Shown here in pieces: positions 50,137 to 63,589 of a DNA stretch of 64,000 bases; positions within the stretch are counted from its first letter, which is position 1, and each line of letters opens with the position of its first letter. The notes under the pieces were generated by a model. That model was not told where the DNA came from. It saw only the letters and a program-made list of their open reading frames with translations, and did no database searches. The stretch covers positions 22,587,002 to 22,651,001 of the forward strand of contig CM067570.1 in the NCBI GenBank assembly GCA_034336665.1. The letters run 5' to 3'. Source of the DNA: Luscinia megarhynchos. Its lineage: Eukaryota; Chordata; Aves; Passeriformes; Turdidae. The position numbers were made by a program, and so were the translations under genes.

Positions 50137-52035
50137 CTAACTAATCTTGGCAGTAATGTGCTCATTTAATCTGCTTTCTTCATATCTTGCTATCTTAGCA
50201 TACGATTCAAGATGGGCAGCATAAAAAACTGAGGTGTTAGATTCTCCACTTAAGAACCCCTGCAGCAAAACAAATTTCTTGTTCTGAGAATGGATTAACA
50301 CATTAGTGCTTAGACAGAAGTTCTTCTCCTTGTTAAACCTAACCTCATGCATAAAAAAAAAAAACTTTCTTCAGATTCTTTACTTGCAGATAACCTTGAG
50401 CTGTTTCATATGATGATAAACTGGAGGAAGAGGATAAAATGAGGAAAGGAAGAGAGAGAGGGGAACACAGGCCCCAGCAATAATTCTGAAGCCATTGACA
50501 GCTCTGAGTGATTAACAGCTGTACCTCAAAGTCAAGCTATCTGAACAGATTTCTCCAAATTGAAACATGTTTTTTAGCAAGTTTAATTGATTTTGCTGTC
50601 ACAGACAGTAAAAAATAAAAAAGTTGGATTTACACCTTTCCTTAAAGTGACAGCTAGAGAAAAGATATAAGAAAAAAAGTGAATTGATGACTATTCGAGT
50701 GTAAATATAATGGCAAAATATAGACAATGAAAATTTTAACTTTTGAATGGGGTAAGAAAAACCAAAGAAAGCAGAAAAAACAATTACAATGTGAATTGCA
50801 AAGGGGCCATGTCTTATTCTCTCTCACGTTCCAGGTGAGGACATCAGCACATCCTCTTAAGCTCACTGCAGAAATGGCAGGGAGGCTCTCCAGCTTCCCA
50901 CAGATCAGCTGCAGAGCAGACTTACCCCATCAGCACCCCTGGAGAAGCTCAGCATTTCTGTCTCACTGGGTGCTGTCCCAAACAAATGCTGTGCCTGTGG
51001 AGCTGTGAGTGCTGAAGTGGAGCCGATTTAGCAGCTCACAGGTGGCACCTGCACCAGCCAGCCCAGCTGAAAGGCTGTCAGCAGAGAGGGGGGCCCAGGG
51101 TGCTCAGCTCTGTCAGGAGGGTGAAGAGACCTCGGAGGGTTCATCAGTCCGTTGTAGAGGCTCCAGCAGCAGCAGCAGAAAGAGAACAGTTTATTGCACA
51201 GGATTACTGTGTTCCCTTGCCCATGCATGTAAGGAAAGCCAAGAGGACTTTGGTTGCTAAATTCCTTGGGAGCATTTGAAATTCCTTCCTGATGTGGTGT
51301 GTTAGCACAGTGGAATATGCACTCTGCACCAAATATAGACGTGAGCCAGGCTACTCTTTCTCTCTGTAAAGAAGGGAGATTAAGATACAGATTGGTAATC
51401 TGCATCCAACTCTCAGGGCAGCTACAAACTACCACTAATAAGGTAATTTATTGCACTGGCACTTCGTCCCATGTCTCTATTTTCTGTGTTTAACTTGCAC
51501 TTACATTTCTGCTGTATTAAAAGACTATTTTGGTTTAATTTTTTCAATGTTTATACATAAGTACAGATGTATGTGTTAAACTTGTGAATTAAAAGCATCA
51601 GTTAAAAATCACACAAACTGTTCAGAGACTTCAAGTAGTGTAACTGGGTCCTTAGGACCATCTTTTAAGAGGGAAAAGTCTCTGTTCAGACCTATGAAAC
51701 ACAATCAGCCAGCAGTGATGCAAAAAGACCTGTATGAGCCATTCAGTTAACAGGGCGTTAATTAAATAGATAAAATCACGCAAACCACACCAAAACACAA
51801 AAGCCATATTGTTGCTGTTGTTTGGAAAAGTTGAGTTATGTGAACACAACTTTCAGAAGGGTAAATTTAGATCGTGCACACAAATACATTTCCCAGCCAC
51901 ACTCCTAATAGAACATTACTTTACACCTCTGGTATTTATCCAGAAAAGAATTATTCAGCAGGGCAGTTGAATTTTAGGTGTTAGAGAACCACGAGGCTTT
52001 AGAATCCCTTTTTAAAAAGTCATTTATCAGTGGAG

Positions 52036-52214
52036 CTATAAATAGCATACTTTGTTTGGTTTTAAAGAGACAAGTCCATCCCTGTATAACTGCTACTTGA
52101 CTTGAAGGTTGACATTGCTGAGGATTTCTCTGTGTTCTGGGCACGCATTGCCCTCTTCCCGACCTTGACACCTCAAACGCGGAGCACATACCAGGTCGTG
52201 CCTGTCCCCTTCAG
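52036..52214 (+). promoter_or_regulatory. Candidate TATA promoter and non-coding first exon
   Basis: CTATAAATAG at 52,036-52,045 reads as a TATA box and also fits the MEF2 consensus. Downstream, a CpG-containing segment with no ATG after the expected start (about 52,070) ends at a perfect donor, CAG|GTAAGT, at 52,212-52,220. The arrangement fits a plus-strand first exon of about 145 nt. No downstream exon was identified, so this is inference only. Confidence 0.25.
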
Positions 52215-55200
52215 GTAAGTACCGAATTTGTCACATAGCTAGGAGAGGAAATGTTGGAATTCCAGCCCCACCCACCCCAGTTTCCTTGCCTGGAGCTCTG
52301 CTAAAGGAGCGGATGCTCACCCAATGCGTCAGGAGTGTGGCTGCGGGGCAGGAGGATACTCCTCCTGTGCTCCCAGCTAAGGTGACCCTTCACTCTGTGC
52401 ATGTAGCACTTCAGAATCCACGTCCCACATAAATCGAGGAAGCATTGCCTACAATTAAAAAACAAAACCAAAAGGAAACGCTTTTCACCCTCTGCTCAGT
52501 GTTTAAACACCGAAGAGCAGTGAAGATGGATTTGCATGTTTTAGAACCATTGTTTGCCACAGCGAAAGCACCACCACCACCAGGTGAATTGTTCTGGGTG
52601 CTCAGACTGGATCTGAGCGCTGCTGTCTGCAGCAGCAGGTGGGTACCTGCCAAAGGAGAGGTTCAGGGGACAGAAACTCTGTCCTGGGACTTTACACAGA
52701 GCAGTGCTCTTCGTGCTCTTCACCATGGAGAGCCAGCTGCCTGCACGACAGCGTGGACTACAGGACACCATGCTGTGTTCCTGTGGGGACATCATCTGGA
52801 ATGAATGCATGCTTATCCTACTGGAAAAAAAAATAGATTGACTTTTTTTAAGTTATACAGTTACTGTGGGCTATTTCTTTAGCTAAATCAAGAGAAAAAT
52901 TTATTTTTTAAAATATTTCACTGCCTCCATTTTTTAGCTCACAGAGCTTGAATGCAATATAAGGAATTCCAGGAGACAGCTGAAAGAATGAAATCCATAT
53001 TTTAATGGGGAATCCCAGAATTTGGCCTAAATTAACAGATACTTTTGAGGAGTCCTCTGTCTTCCTTTCATTACATGTAAATCTTTTCAGAAGCAGAGAC
53101 AGATTATATACCATAAGTCACCCCTTGTCAATGCATCAGGAGTCTGAAATAATCATGTTTCAGAACCTTGCTTTCAGTGTTCCTGGGATAAAAATATTAT
53201 GCAAGAGTACTTCATGGGCTGTGTATCTTTTTTATTTGTCCACTTGATCTCATATTTGATAAGTGTCCTGTAATTAAAACTCCTTTTTCTATGTTAACCT
53301 TTCTCACTATGTGAATATTCCTCCTTTTTGCAGGGTGTTTGACTTCAAAGGATGAGCTTGATCTTCCAAAATATTCAAGGCCATCTCTTGAAACTAATAG
53401 ATTTTTATAAATATTGTCACTATATGTGAAACACACCATTTACCAAATGGTTTTCCCACCTTGTCTTTTTTGCTTGCTACTGCTCTTCAGGTCTCACTAC
53501 TCTATATAGAGGAATACCCCATCATCTCAGTGTTCTAAGATGAAAATTATTTCAGCTGTGCTTTTTCTATTCTCCACGTGTGTGCATGACTTTCATGACT
53601 ATAACATCTTCCACCCCTTAATATTGACAAGGTTTCCCTTCTAGCCACACCGTGAAGCAGAGAATGCAGCTGTCACCCCCTCCCAACACACTGGCAGCAC
53701 CAACACTTCATCCCAGAGGTAAGCTCTTCTTTGGAAACAATGAAGAAACTCTGGTCTGTTGGATCCCTTGCAAAGTCTTTGATGAAATTGCTGCTGAAGA
53801 AGAGAGTTTAGTGGTATAGACGTGGACATACCTCTGGTAAAATCCAGACTATAAAGCAATACCTAGAAAAGGGGTAACAGCTAACAGTGAATACAAAATC
53901 ACCCAAATAGTTCACATTTCTGCCACCTGCAGGAACAAATGCCCTGCCTTCTTCATGGTTCTGCAGAGGCAATGCACCATGAAATGATGCCTGCAACAAA
54001 TTGGCCACGTGCAATGAGTGGAAATAAAAAGCCAACAAGGCTCATTGAACACGTGGCTCACTGCAGCCTTGTGATGCTGTTTCAAGCAAAGCACTAATAT
54101 TAACCCTGGCTTACATGTCACCATATCACTGTGCTCCTTTGGGTACATTAGTCTTGGGGAGGAGGAGAGGAGGAAGGCCACGCTCTGAGAGGCACCAAGT
54201 GACATAAAGCAGACAGTGGGCATCACATTCACATCATCACCACTGATACGTGGAGCAGCACTCAAATGTGTCAAATACATTGCACAATCCTCACCCTGCT
54301 GAGCCCAGCTTGCAGTTATCTACCACCCAACAGAGGCACACAGAGCTGTACACAAGGCCTGAGAAAAAGAACAGGCTGCTCTTAGTACCAGTTTAGAATA
54401 TGGCTGGCTCCCAAGTCTCTGAAAGTCAGACTCATATCACACAATCACATTAAATATCAAGCAACAACTGTAAGGCTCGCCTGTGAAAATGGCTGAGACA
54501 CCATGAAAACTGCTCTCTTTCTTAGTAGTCTAAAAACCTTAAGGGGAGAATGGAATGTTGAAAGACACTTATCACACATAAATCCTGGTACAGTATTTGA
54601 GAAAAATGTTCAACTGGAGCTCAACAGCCCACTGGAACTCTGTAGCCTCTCATCCTGTGAGGCACAGGCATCATGAGCAATCCTGGCCCACCAGAAAATT
54701 CAGTAATGACAGTGGGACTATGTTGTCACCCAGCAGCTGCAACTCATGCTAGGAAAATGAACATGGGAAGCAGAAAACCCAAAACTGAGATGGCAACTCA
54801 TTCACTGCAAACCAAGCATAACATAGTGAACCATGCCTGAAAACTGCACCTCTGAAATTAACACATTGACTGCTCCTGCCAAAATGGAGAACACTAACAA
54901 ATTAAAATCAGGGTTTTGATAGGTACTTGTTCATGCTTCATTCTGATATAGAATGTCTCAAGTTACAAGTCTTCTCTCAGTTCCTCCAAAAGCCTGTTCT
55001 TAGAGGTAAGATAAGCTTTACTCTCCACTTAATTTTCATCATCTACAGATGATCAGAAATAACATTCAGTGTAAGTCGAGAAAAAGGCTCTCAAGTTTTC
55101 AAGGCCCAACCTATAAACATTTATATCCATTCAAGTGGAGCCAGAGATTCTCAGGACCTCACTGAACTCTCAGGGCTGCTCTACCATGAGCTGACACAGC

Positions 55201-58200
55201 CTTATTCCAAGCACAACACACAGAGCTGCCCAAGCATCTTGCTGTGTTTTCTAGGACCTACAGTTACCATGAAACTTCATTTTCTCCATTTTCCAATCCA
55301 CACAACTCATGTTGCCTGCTGACAGTGACAGTATTGTACAGGAGCAGACAGCACAAGGCTGGGCTTTGCAACATCAGGATCCTCAGCAGAGCCAAGTGTA
55401 TTTATGTGTCATAAGTGGACACCACATCCTAGCAGGATGTGCAAAGGAGTCAGTCAGTGGCATGGTTTCTATAGAAAAATAGGGGCAATCTGGGGTTAAA
55501 TCTGCCTTCTTAAAGACAGTTTCACATTCTGAGTATTAGAAAGTAGGGGTGGTTAATTAGGTCAACACAAACATTTTAAGCACAGATGTATGAGCTTAGT
55601 AATCAATAGGATATTTTACACAGCTTGCAGTATTCCTCCCATTTACATACAAATCCAATGTGCATTAAGAGGTTTCCCAACAGGAGCTGCATCAGTGGTG
55701 TCTGAGCAATTATCAGCTGCCTGCTGGTGGAAAAGCTAAAAGGCTTCCTAATACATAAAAAATATCTAGAATTATAATACGTAGAATTATAAGTAAAAAT
55801 TCATAACAATTTTAAATTAAGTATTTAAGCACACTAACTTTGAAGCACATTTTTTCTGTTAATTACCTGTGCACAAAAATGTGTTTTCTCCTCAGCATTC
55901 AGTAACCACAACACATTTGATGTTTAAATGCTGTCATTAAACTGCCAATGAAACTGCATTATTATTTAAAAACCTTTGGTTCATCTGCACTAAAAAAGAA
56001 TGTAAATTATCTGCACAACTTTTGCTAACACACCAATTGCTTCCACTTAACCTTCTCTCAATGTATTCCAAAATGATACCAAATAAAATTTCCTTTGCTT
56101 TTCTTCATGCTTCAAAAGTCAGAAATGATAGTCCTGCTCCTTGCTCTTTGACCTATAAACTGTAAATATCACTAGTATCTGGAAAATTAGCTGAACTTTT
56201 CCCATTGAACTTAAATTAAAAATGGGGATTTTCACTTTTCTTTTTAACTTTTTCCAATGTATTTCCTCAGCACATATGATATTTTAAGAAATATTTTTTT
56301 TTCCACAAGAGGCATTTATCTCCTGACTCAGCCTTCCTCTTGTCTCTGTGTTATATTCCCATAATTTTTGCTGTAATAGAGACCCATGTAAACTAAAGTC
56401 AACTGACAGGAAAAGAGAAGGCTGTTACATTAATTTTCCTTCTATTTTGAGCTTAAGTGTATCATTGGTACTTTAAATAAACTAAAAGCTTTTTAGTATA
56501 TCCTGTTTCATTCTTGCATAATTTAACAAAAAATTTCAGTCACACAGGCATCTATTTTGATGAATATCTTTGACATGTGATAAGTTGCCTTCCAATTTCA
56601 CAGAATCATATGTATTCTCACAAGTTTCTTCAGTGATTCACTTTCATGGTCCTAAAACACCATGTGCTTGGGACATCTGTATAAAAGGACCCATTAGAAG
56701 TAGGAAACCAATCTCCTTTTCCTGTGGCTATTTTGTCTTACCTGTATTTTCACACAACCTTCACAACCAAACTACCTCCACTGAGCATCAGATGAAATGT
56801 ATCTCAAAGTGCTCCTTGACTCCATAGCCTTGCAGAAGGCATGCAATTAGATTTTTAATAGAATTTTCAATTAAGATGCAGTCTTGACACGCATCAGTAT
56901 TATAATGATTCCCTCTACTATTTAACGGAAGGAAACAAAAGTGGGATGACTGTGGAAATCAGTAATTTAAATTTTATATCTCATATTATTTTCCTAACAT
57001 CTGATATTAATTCCACAGAAGGAACTCTGAAATTGCCTGCACTGTTACACATCAGGAAACAGTGGAAATGGCACACTATGGAAAAGTCAATCCACCAAGA
57101 CTCCAAATGACTGTGCAAGGAACCACAAATAATATAACTGCTTGACTATTTGCCTTTTTATCTTATTTCAGAGTATATTAGTTCTCCACAGACCTGGAAA
57201 ATACAATAATACTTCTCCAAAGAGATCATTAATTAACTAATTTATTGGAACAATGTTATGTAAATTCCAGGTATTCAAACAGTTTTTGGCTCTGCAGCTC
57301 ACATTCAGGTACTTTTGCAGCTGTTATGTATGTATGGATTGTTATTCTATGTTTCAATCAATTATTTTTTTAAACTACATTTTTTTTAACTAGAACAGAA
57401 ATCTAACAACCTAGCATTTTTTAGTCCTAACTCCCTTTTTACCAACACAATCTGTAGAGATACTAAGTCAATCCTTCAGAAGTTAAGAATCAACCAAAAA
57501 TCTTTGCTTTCATCCATTTCTCAGCATTTTACCTTCAGAGCTATTAGAGAATTTCATCTGTAGCTCCAAAAGCTTTCCTTCTTAATAATCTCCTTAAACA
57601 GATTAAAGTTATCCTGTAGAAAGAATTCAGGAAACTGGAGGCTATTATAACACCATTACATGTCATTACTGTTGCAGAAAGCCCTTGACAACCTCGCTTT
57701 GTAATCGTGACCTACTGACACTTTTATTTTTTTACTGCGATGGAAAAAAAAAAATTTCCTCTTGTCTTTTTGTCAGCTGGCACTGATATCCTTGGCTAGC
57801 AGGATGGAATAAGAAGTGCTATATGATCCTGCTCTGCACACAGCCCTTCTCCACCCACTGCTGCACCTCCAGAGTGGCTTTATTTGAACGCTAAATCAGT
57901 CACTCACACAAAGCTACAGAAGTCCTCAGTCCAAACCTGTTTTTTTACTAAGAGAAATGTAACCTCATTAATCCCACTAAACACAATATAAACGCTGAAC
58001 AGCAGCAAACATTTTTATGGACACTAATACAACAGTCCACATCCCTTTTGCAATAAAAGGTTTTAGGTATAAGCATTTTCTATGGCTGTCAGTCTCTGCA
58101 ACTGATGCCCTAGGAAAAAGGGGTGGCACTTACCGAGTCGATCACCTTTACATTTACTGTCACAAAAAGTACACTCAGGATTACATTACCAGCAAGAGTA

Positions 58201-60554
58201 AAAAAATAGCTACCATATTTTCAACCATCTCAAATACATCTAAACTTGGCTAACAGGAACAGAGAAAATCTCAGTGCTCATTCATTACCATGAACAGGAT
58301 TGACTCCATCACTTCAAGTCATCAGTTGTAATGTACCAAGGGCATAACAATTAGAGTGCTTACAATCAATGGTTATCTCCTCATCTCACACCTAGCAGCA
58401 CTGTACCCTCCACTGCAAGGTGATCTCTTTAAAAAATCCAAAACTTATTTGCATCCTTTGGAACTCCATTGTTTGAATTATTTTTGCAACCAAACAAATG
58501 CAGCACAAGAGCTACAAGTCTGCAGTAGAAAATGCACAGGCAAGTAAAAATGGATTACTTGGGCACAGGGTTTTTTGCTTATTAGCCAGTCTGTATATCA
58601 TGGACTTTGTGTGCTATTAAAGGTTGCTTATTTCTAAAGGTTCAGTAGCAAGTACAATCATAGAGGATGGAGTAAGACTAAAGAACAAAAATCCCTCTCA
58701 ATCAGTTACATTCAATAGCAGTACTAACAGAAAATGTTTATTCCATTGTTCCAGCAAGCTAGGAAATCTCAGAGTCCATAGGATTTGAAATATCTGGCAC
58801 ACTGTCATGCAACATGACTTAGAAAACTACTTGCTCTCATTCCTGATACACAGGAAATGGGCAAATGGCAGTGATGGTAAACAGCCCTTTGCCAGACACT
58901 TGATTTACCAAAAGGCAAGGAATTCCAGAGGAAGAGAGCAGAAACACAGAGTAAAAGCTGGCACAGCCCAAGATGCTGTACTGGAGACTCAGTCAATGGG
59001 GTGAAAGTCAGGATCCACTGGCCCCTAGGAATGTCAAACCACAGATAAGAGCAGTGTTAAGATTGAACTACACACACTGAGCCAAAATTAACATCAGGGC
59101 TACTGGGGTGAGCAGTCAACAGTTCCAAGTTGTGCATGCAGCTGTCACAGGAATAAGTGAAGAGCTGCTGATACTGCCCTGGGTTTGCATGTATTGAGCC
59201 CCTAAAAAAGTTTTAAAATAAAATAAAATTCAAAAAACCCAAAATAAAATAAAAATTTGAAAATAAGATAAAGTTTTTGCAATACTTGTTATGCCAATAT
59301 TTTAATGACATTTTTATACTGCAGACCATTATTTACCATAAGCAGATTCAATTCACAAATGCTGCAGAACTGGAACACGGTGCTTATTAATGACTACACT
59401 AATTTACTTTTCTGTTTGCACTTTATATTAAATATATGCCTATTTTCATGTTTGGGTTCTTTCTAAATGAATTTATATCCTCCAAATATTAGCTGTAATA
59501 ACATCAGCTTTCTCAAATGCAATTAAGCAACTAAATTAAATTTGAAAAGATTATATCAAAAAAGCCTCTTTATAAATAAGGTCTGTAAAACTTCAGATAG
59601 TTTTAGACTAATATTAATGTAATATTGTACCACTGCATTGAGTTAATTTTAAAAAAGTTGTATTTCCTCTGCCAAAATACCCCAAGAGGAAAAATACCTT
59701 TATCACTGAATTTACAGGTAAGCCATTAATTTGGAATTACTGTTGTTTTGGTTTTTTTAAAAATAAATGGCTTGATCTGAAACACTGCTTTTCTCTGGAG
59801 AAAATGTGCAAAACTGAGAAAAGTAGGTAAATACAATATTTGAATGACAGATCCATAAGGAAAACCTGCAGAGTAATAGCAATGCCTGTAGGAAGAGAGC
59901 ATTATTTTTACTGTGAGCAAAGTATAGAGCAATAACAGAGTTCTCAGACCTACAGTTGTTGTTCCACATACAGTACTCTGAAATGGTCAGATCCCACACC
60001 ATCTTCCAAAAATATAATAACTGATGCATCCAGACTGCATCCTTTTGAACATTAAGTCAACCAAGTCATGCACACAGCTGATTTGGTTTCAATCCAATCC
60101 CCTTCTCTGAATAAATTTCATTTTATTACTAATCTCATAGTTTTAAGTTATGAACCTCATGTTAATTTCTCTTTCATTACACGAAAACCTTTGAACCCAA
60201 AGTTACCACCAGGGATATTCACATTATTCAGGATTCTCCATTCAAAGGGAAACAAAGGACTTAGAAATAAAGCACAGGAGACACGTGCCAGTCTTACAAG
60301 GAACAAAACTATGATTAATATAACACTGATTTATGCAATTACCATCTTAATTTTGTGCAAGTACTGCTATCAGAAAGGAAGTTAAAAATAGCCTGGACTT
60401 TCACACCCATCAATAATAGCTCAAAAACCACAATGCATTTAGCAAGAAAAATTATACAGACTATCTAAATATATTGGGGGAGTAATTATTCTAACTACCA
60501 TTTATCATAAAAATGTAACAAACAATATTTGGAAATACAGACAGAACAAATTTA

Positions 60555-61147
60555 TCATAGATTTTAAAAAGATGATTTTTATTAAGCACAAACAGCTTTT
60601 AATACATTATCAATACAAATAGGAAAACATCTGTTTAATGAATTTGATATATCAAAGATCTGATGGGCAGGTTGCATACTGGCACAATAAAAATGATTTT
60701 TTTAAAGTATTTCAAATTAAAATTACAGGGTTACCACAGTCTACACTGCAGCTACTTTCCTTACAGTCTAAAATTACTACATCACCTGGGCATGGGGGAA
60801 GCAAAGAACTAGTTTCATAATATGGAACTTCTAACACTTGAATTAGCACCACTCAAAGCTTGCATCAGCTGTCTAACTAAGAAGCAGCTGACAGGTCAGG
60901 TAAAGCTTTACAGCAAATTTTCAGTGCAAAGTTTACAGTTCCTTTTCATAAGATACTTGGAGTCTATGGTTTCATAGCATGTTAAATAATTATGGCTTGA
61001 TAGATGTACAGTATTAAGATGCTGAGAACATTTACTTTGAAAAAAATGAAATGCATTTTAATATATTATACCAAATTCTGTAATATGCAAACAACATGCT
61101 GGATTATAAACTGAAGTCCTGTTATGAATTCACAGACAAGGTCAGTA
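60555..61147 (-). other. SESTD1: SESTD1 3' UTR (at least one candidate end)
   Basis: AT-rich sequence after the stop with no coding signal. The first canonical polyadenylation signal noted on the minus strand is AATAAA at 60,578-60,583, which would place an end near 60,555. Mammalian SESTD1 has a long 3' UTR, so the transcript may run further into the intergenic region. Confidence 0.4.
60578..60583 (-). terminator. Candidate polyadenylation signal AATAAA for SESTD1
   Basis: Canonical hexamer on the minus strand about 565 nt after the stop codon. Its use is not proven; later signals are possible. Confidence 0.35.
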
Positions 61148-61277
61148 TTAGCTCTCTGGGGTAGTGGCTTCTGGTTGTCTCAGCTGCTGCTTTTTCAGGC
61201 TAACTAACTTCATCTTCTCTCTAATGTGTTCTGCTGCAGAAGCCATATCACTTGGGCTCCCAAAGTACTGCTCAGAC
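61148..61277 (-). CDS. SESTD1: SESTD1 last coding exon (C-terminus and stop)
   Basis: SESTD1 is a SEC14-like and spectrin-repeat protein that binds phospholipids and has been linked to TRPC channels and to Dapper/planar-polarity signalling. This exon completes the Gly codon split with the previous exon, then encodes [20 protein letters not shown] to [12 protein letters not shown] and TAA at 61,148-61,150. Acceptor TTATTTTCTAG|G. Human SESTD1, as I recall it, ends in the same way ([10 protein letters not shown]..., then TTES). The order and strand relative to CCDC141 agree with the conserved vertebrate layout. Confidence 0.93.
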
Positions 61278-61521
61278 CTAGAAAATAAAACCCAAACCAC
61301 AATAAATTATCTGTAATAAGTAAGGAAGTACATGAATACACTTGTTAATTGCAATAGAAAACACAAAGCAGATAAGAAAAATCGACACTTTTTCCCTTGT
61401 CATTTAAAAGTCACCTTTAAAAGGTTTTGAAGACTTAGTGATGAGACTCAATAGCAAATTTTAATGAAATTGTTGCAAACACTCAGTGAGCCTTTCATAT
61501 CCAAAAGACACTCTCAACAGA

Positions 61522-61709
61522 AGTTTGAGGGTGGTGAGACACTGGCACAGGTTGTCTATTGTGGCTGCCCTGTCCCTGAAGGTGTTCAAGGCCAGGTTGG
61601 ATGGAGCTCTGAGCAACCTGGTCTAGTGGCAGGTGCCCCTGAGCATGGCAGGGGGTTGGAACATGATGGTTTTTAATGTCCCTTCCAACTCAAACCATTC
61701 TGTGATTTG
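61522..61709 (+). mobile_element. CR1 LINE 3' fragment in last SESTD1 intron
   Basis: About 190 bp with GGTGAGACACTGGCACAGGTTG, GGTGTTCAAGGCCAGGTTGG, CAACCTGGTCTAGTGGCAGG and CCTTCCAACTCAAACCATTCTGTGATT. This is the extreme 3' end of CR1, antisense to SESTD1, with a small internal change after the CACAGGTTG motif. Confidence 0.92.
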
Positions 61710-62595
61710 AACAGCAAGACACTATCAACAAATGCAACTGAATGCTTCCCAACACTCTCTCTCACCTCCCTTCTCAGGCTCTCCCCCAAGAATGTCTGAC
61801 AATTTTCCATACTGTGACAATCTATAGTACCTTTCTGTACATAAATTCTGAGTTTACAAAATTGCTGCATTATTAAAGGACTCTTCACATGTTGAGTCAA
61901 CCACATGCTGTCAAACTATGCCATCTACCTCTCAAAGTGAAAGGAACACATGGCTGTGTAATTCAAATGCAACAAAGAACAGCTGAAACGTCAGGGAAAC
62001 CACTAACCAAGCTGTCAGCAAAGGGAGGGTTTGAACAGAATACATGTTTCAGAAGAACAGGTATTCAATCTAGTTACAAAGCAAAGAAGCTGTACACTTT
62101 GGAAATGGCAGCAGGACAAAGGACTTTCTGATAGGCAAAAGTGGACATAAAAGTTATTCTACACTGCAATAGACTCATTTGAGAAGGTAACTGGTCCCAC
62201 TGCAAAACTCCACACGGATCACATTTCCTCATACAGAGCAGAAGGCATGAGCAGGACAGGGAACAGTGACCTGAACTTCCAAAAAGATACTGGCAAAAGT
62301 CTGAAGAGGTGAACAGGCTGATGAAAATACCCCCAAGCATTTATGACACTTTGCATGTTCTTAAATCTCAAACCATTTCTGATAATGAGCAGACCCTTTG
62401 CAAACTATCTGTTAAACACTTCAAAACCAGAGTGCCATTTGCAAATTTTTGCAGATATGCAAAACTCTACTAAAATTCTAGAGGGGTCAGAAACAATGCT
62501 GAGGATTGAACAGTTGCTGCTTTTACCAGGTCACTCAAATCTGCTATACAGAAGTTACACAAAAGTACTTCAACTTGATCTGGTTTTGGGTCAGT

Positions 62596-62646
62596 TTTTC
62601 TGTTTGTTTTTGGGTTTTTTTCCTTTTTTTTTTCCCCCCCCCACAG
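62596..62646 (+). repeat. Pyrimidine tract (T-rich then C9-C10, ending CAG)
   Basis: Low-complexity T/C run of about 50 bp inside the SESTD1 intron. On the plus strand it looks like a strong 3' splice site, but it lies opposite to the gene. Confidence 0.8.
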
Positions 62647-63470
62647 CTATAAAATCCTCCACTATTTTCAAACACACTATTGAAAGAATAGTTAAAATCA
62701 TTACTAATTCAGGCCTGGGCCCATCTTCATGATGAGTACCCCACACACTGCAGAAGGCATATGGCATTTTGGAAATAAGATGACAAATTTTCATGACCAG
62801 CTCCCTGAAATTGTATTTTTTCAGACAGACTTCAGGTAACCCTTAATGCAGTTGCCTGATGCTATCTCATAAGGTTTCAGCCTCTAACTCAATAGACTTA
62901 TTTCAGACCTTTTTCATTATGGTGTGGCTTCCTACACACCAGAGACTTGTTCCAGAGCTTGGCTGTAACTCACGCAGAAATTAACTACAAGCTCAGCATA
63001 ACAATAGACATCATTAAACACAGAGAACTGAATTTTATTATGGCTGAGCCTTCAAATTCAATTTGCTTTTGTAGCTCAAGAGAACTACCAATTCAAGTAA
63101 GTATTTATACTTCTTGAGGGAAGTACTGTTTTGTTTACCGAATAAATCAAAATATAAATTTATCTTTAATATACTGGCTTAGATAGAATTGCAAATAAAT
63201 AAATAGAAATCCTGTAATTCTCATCTGGTATCTTTCTTCAGGGAGAAGAGACTGAGACTAGTCATTCTTCTGTTACTTCTGCATACGTGAAAAGGTCACT
63301 ACTTAAAAAAACCAGTGCATTAATACTCATTAAAAATTCTTTCCCATCTTTTCACACAAAGCAGGCAGATCCTATTTCAAACTTTATAAAAACAATGTGC
63401 TCACTTTTCTATTTCAGCAATAAGCCTTAAAGCATTATTCCAAAGGTGTTAGAAAAACCATTCTACATAC

Positions 63471-63589
63471 CCATCAGGATAAACTACAGGCACTGTTAGT
63501 CTGTCCAACAGTGATTTCCCAACTGCCTCAATTTCATCAAATTGATCCATTTCATTGAAAGCTTCTGGCTCCGGACATTCCTGCAAAAT
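63471..63589 (-). CDS. SESTD1: SESTD1 penultimate exon
   Basis: Encodes [19 protein letters not shown], then [17 protein letters not shown], with donor GG|GTATGT (phase 2) that joins correctly to the last exon to make ..YPDG-SEQYFG. Acceptor chosen at TTAAACAG|ATT; a second in-frame AG nine bases further in (GCAG|GAA, upper end 63,580) is an alternative. Earlier exons (SEC14 and spectrin repeats) lie beyond the window. Confidence 0.93.

Larger units (their letters stand above)
45556..60550. other. Intergenic region between CCDC141 and SESTD1
   Basis: About 15 kb without a gene I can support. Mostly AT-rich unique-looking DNA, with GC-richer blocks at about 48,180-49,110, 50,830-51,230, 52,130-52,820 and 54,050-55,500. 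Open frames inside these blocks overlap on both strands, have no recognisable domain and look like products of base composition. They may be unrecognised old repeats or regulatory DNA. An upstream non-coding exon of CCDC141 may also lie here. Confidence 0.55.
61278..63470 (-). other. Last SESTD1 intron
   Basis: 2.2 kb intron. It holds the CR1 fragment at about 61.5-61.7 kb and a T/C tract at about 62.6 kb that on the plus strand mimics a splice acceptor. No other coding signal was seen. Confidence 0.7.

Noticed and set aside
52445..52804. 119-codon plus-strand ORF
   Set aside because: Lies in a GC-richer block with open frames on both strands; no recognisable domain.
62343..62732. 129-codon plus-strand ORF in the SESTD1 intron
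   Set aside because: Ends in the translation of a T/C tract; no protein-like features.
63581..63589. Alternative acceptor for the SESTD1 penultimate exon (GCAG|GAA)
   Set aside because: It keeps the frame and is possible, but the residues ILQ before it fit the protein as I recall it; kept only as an alternative.
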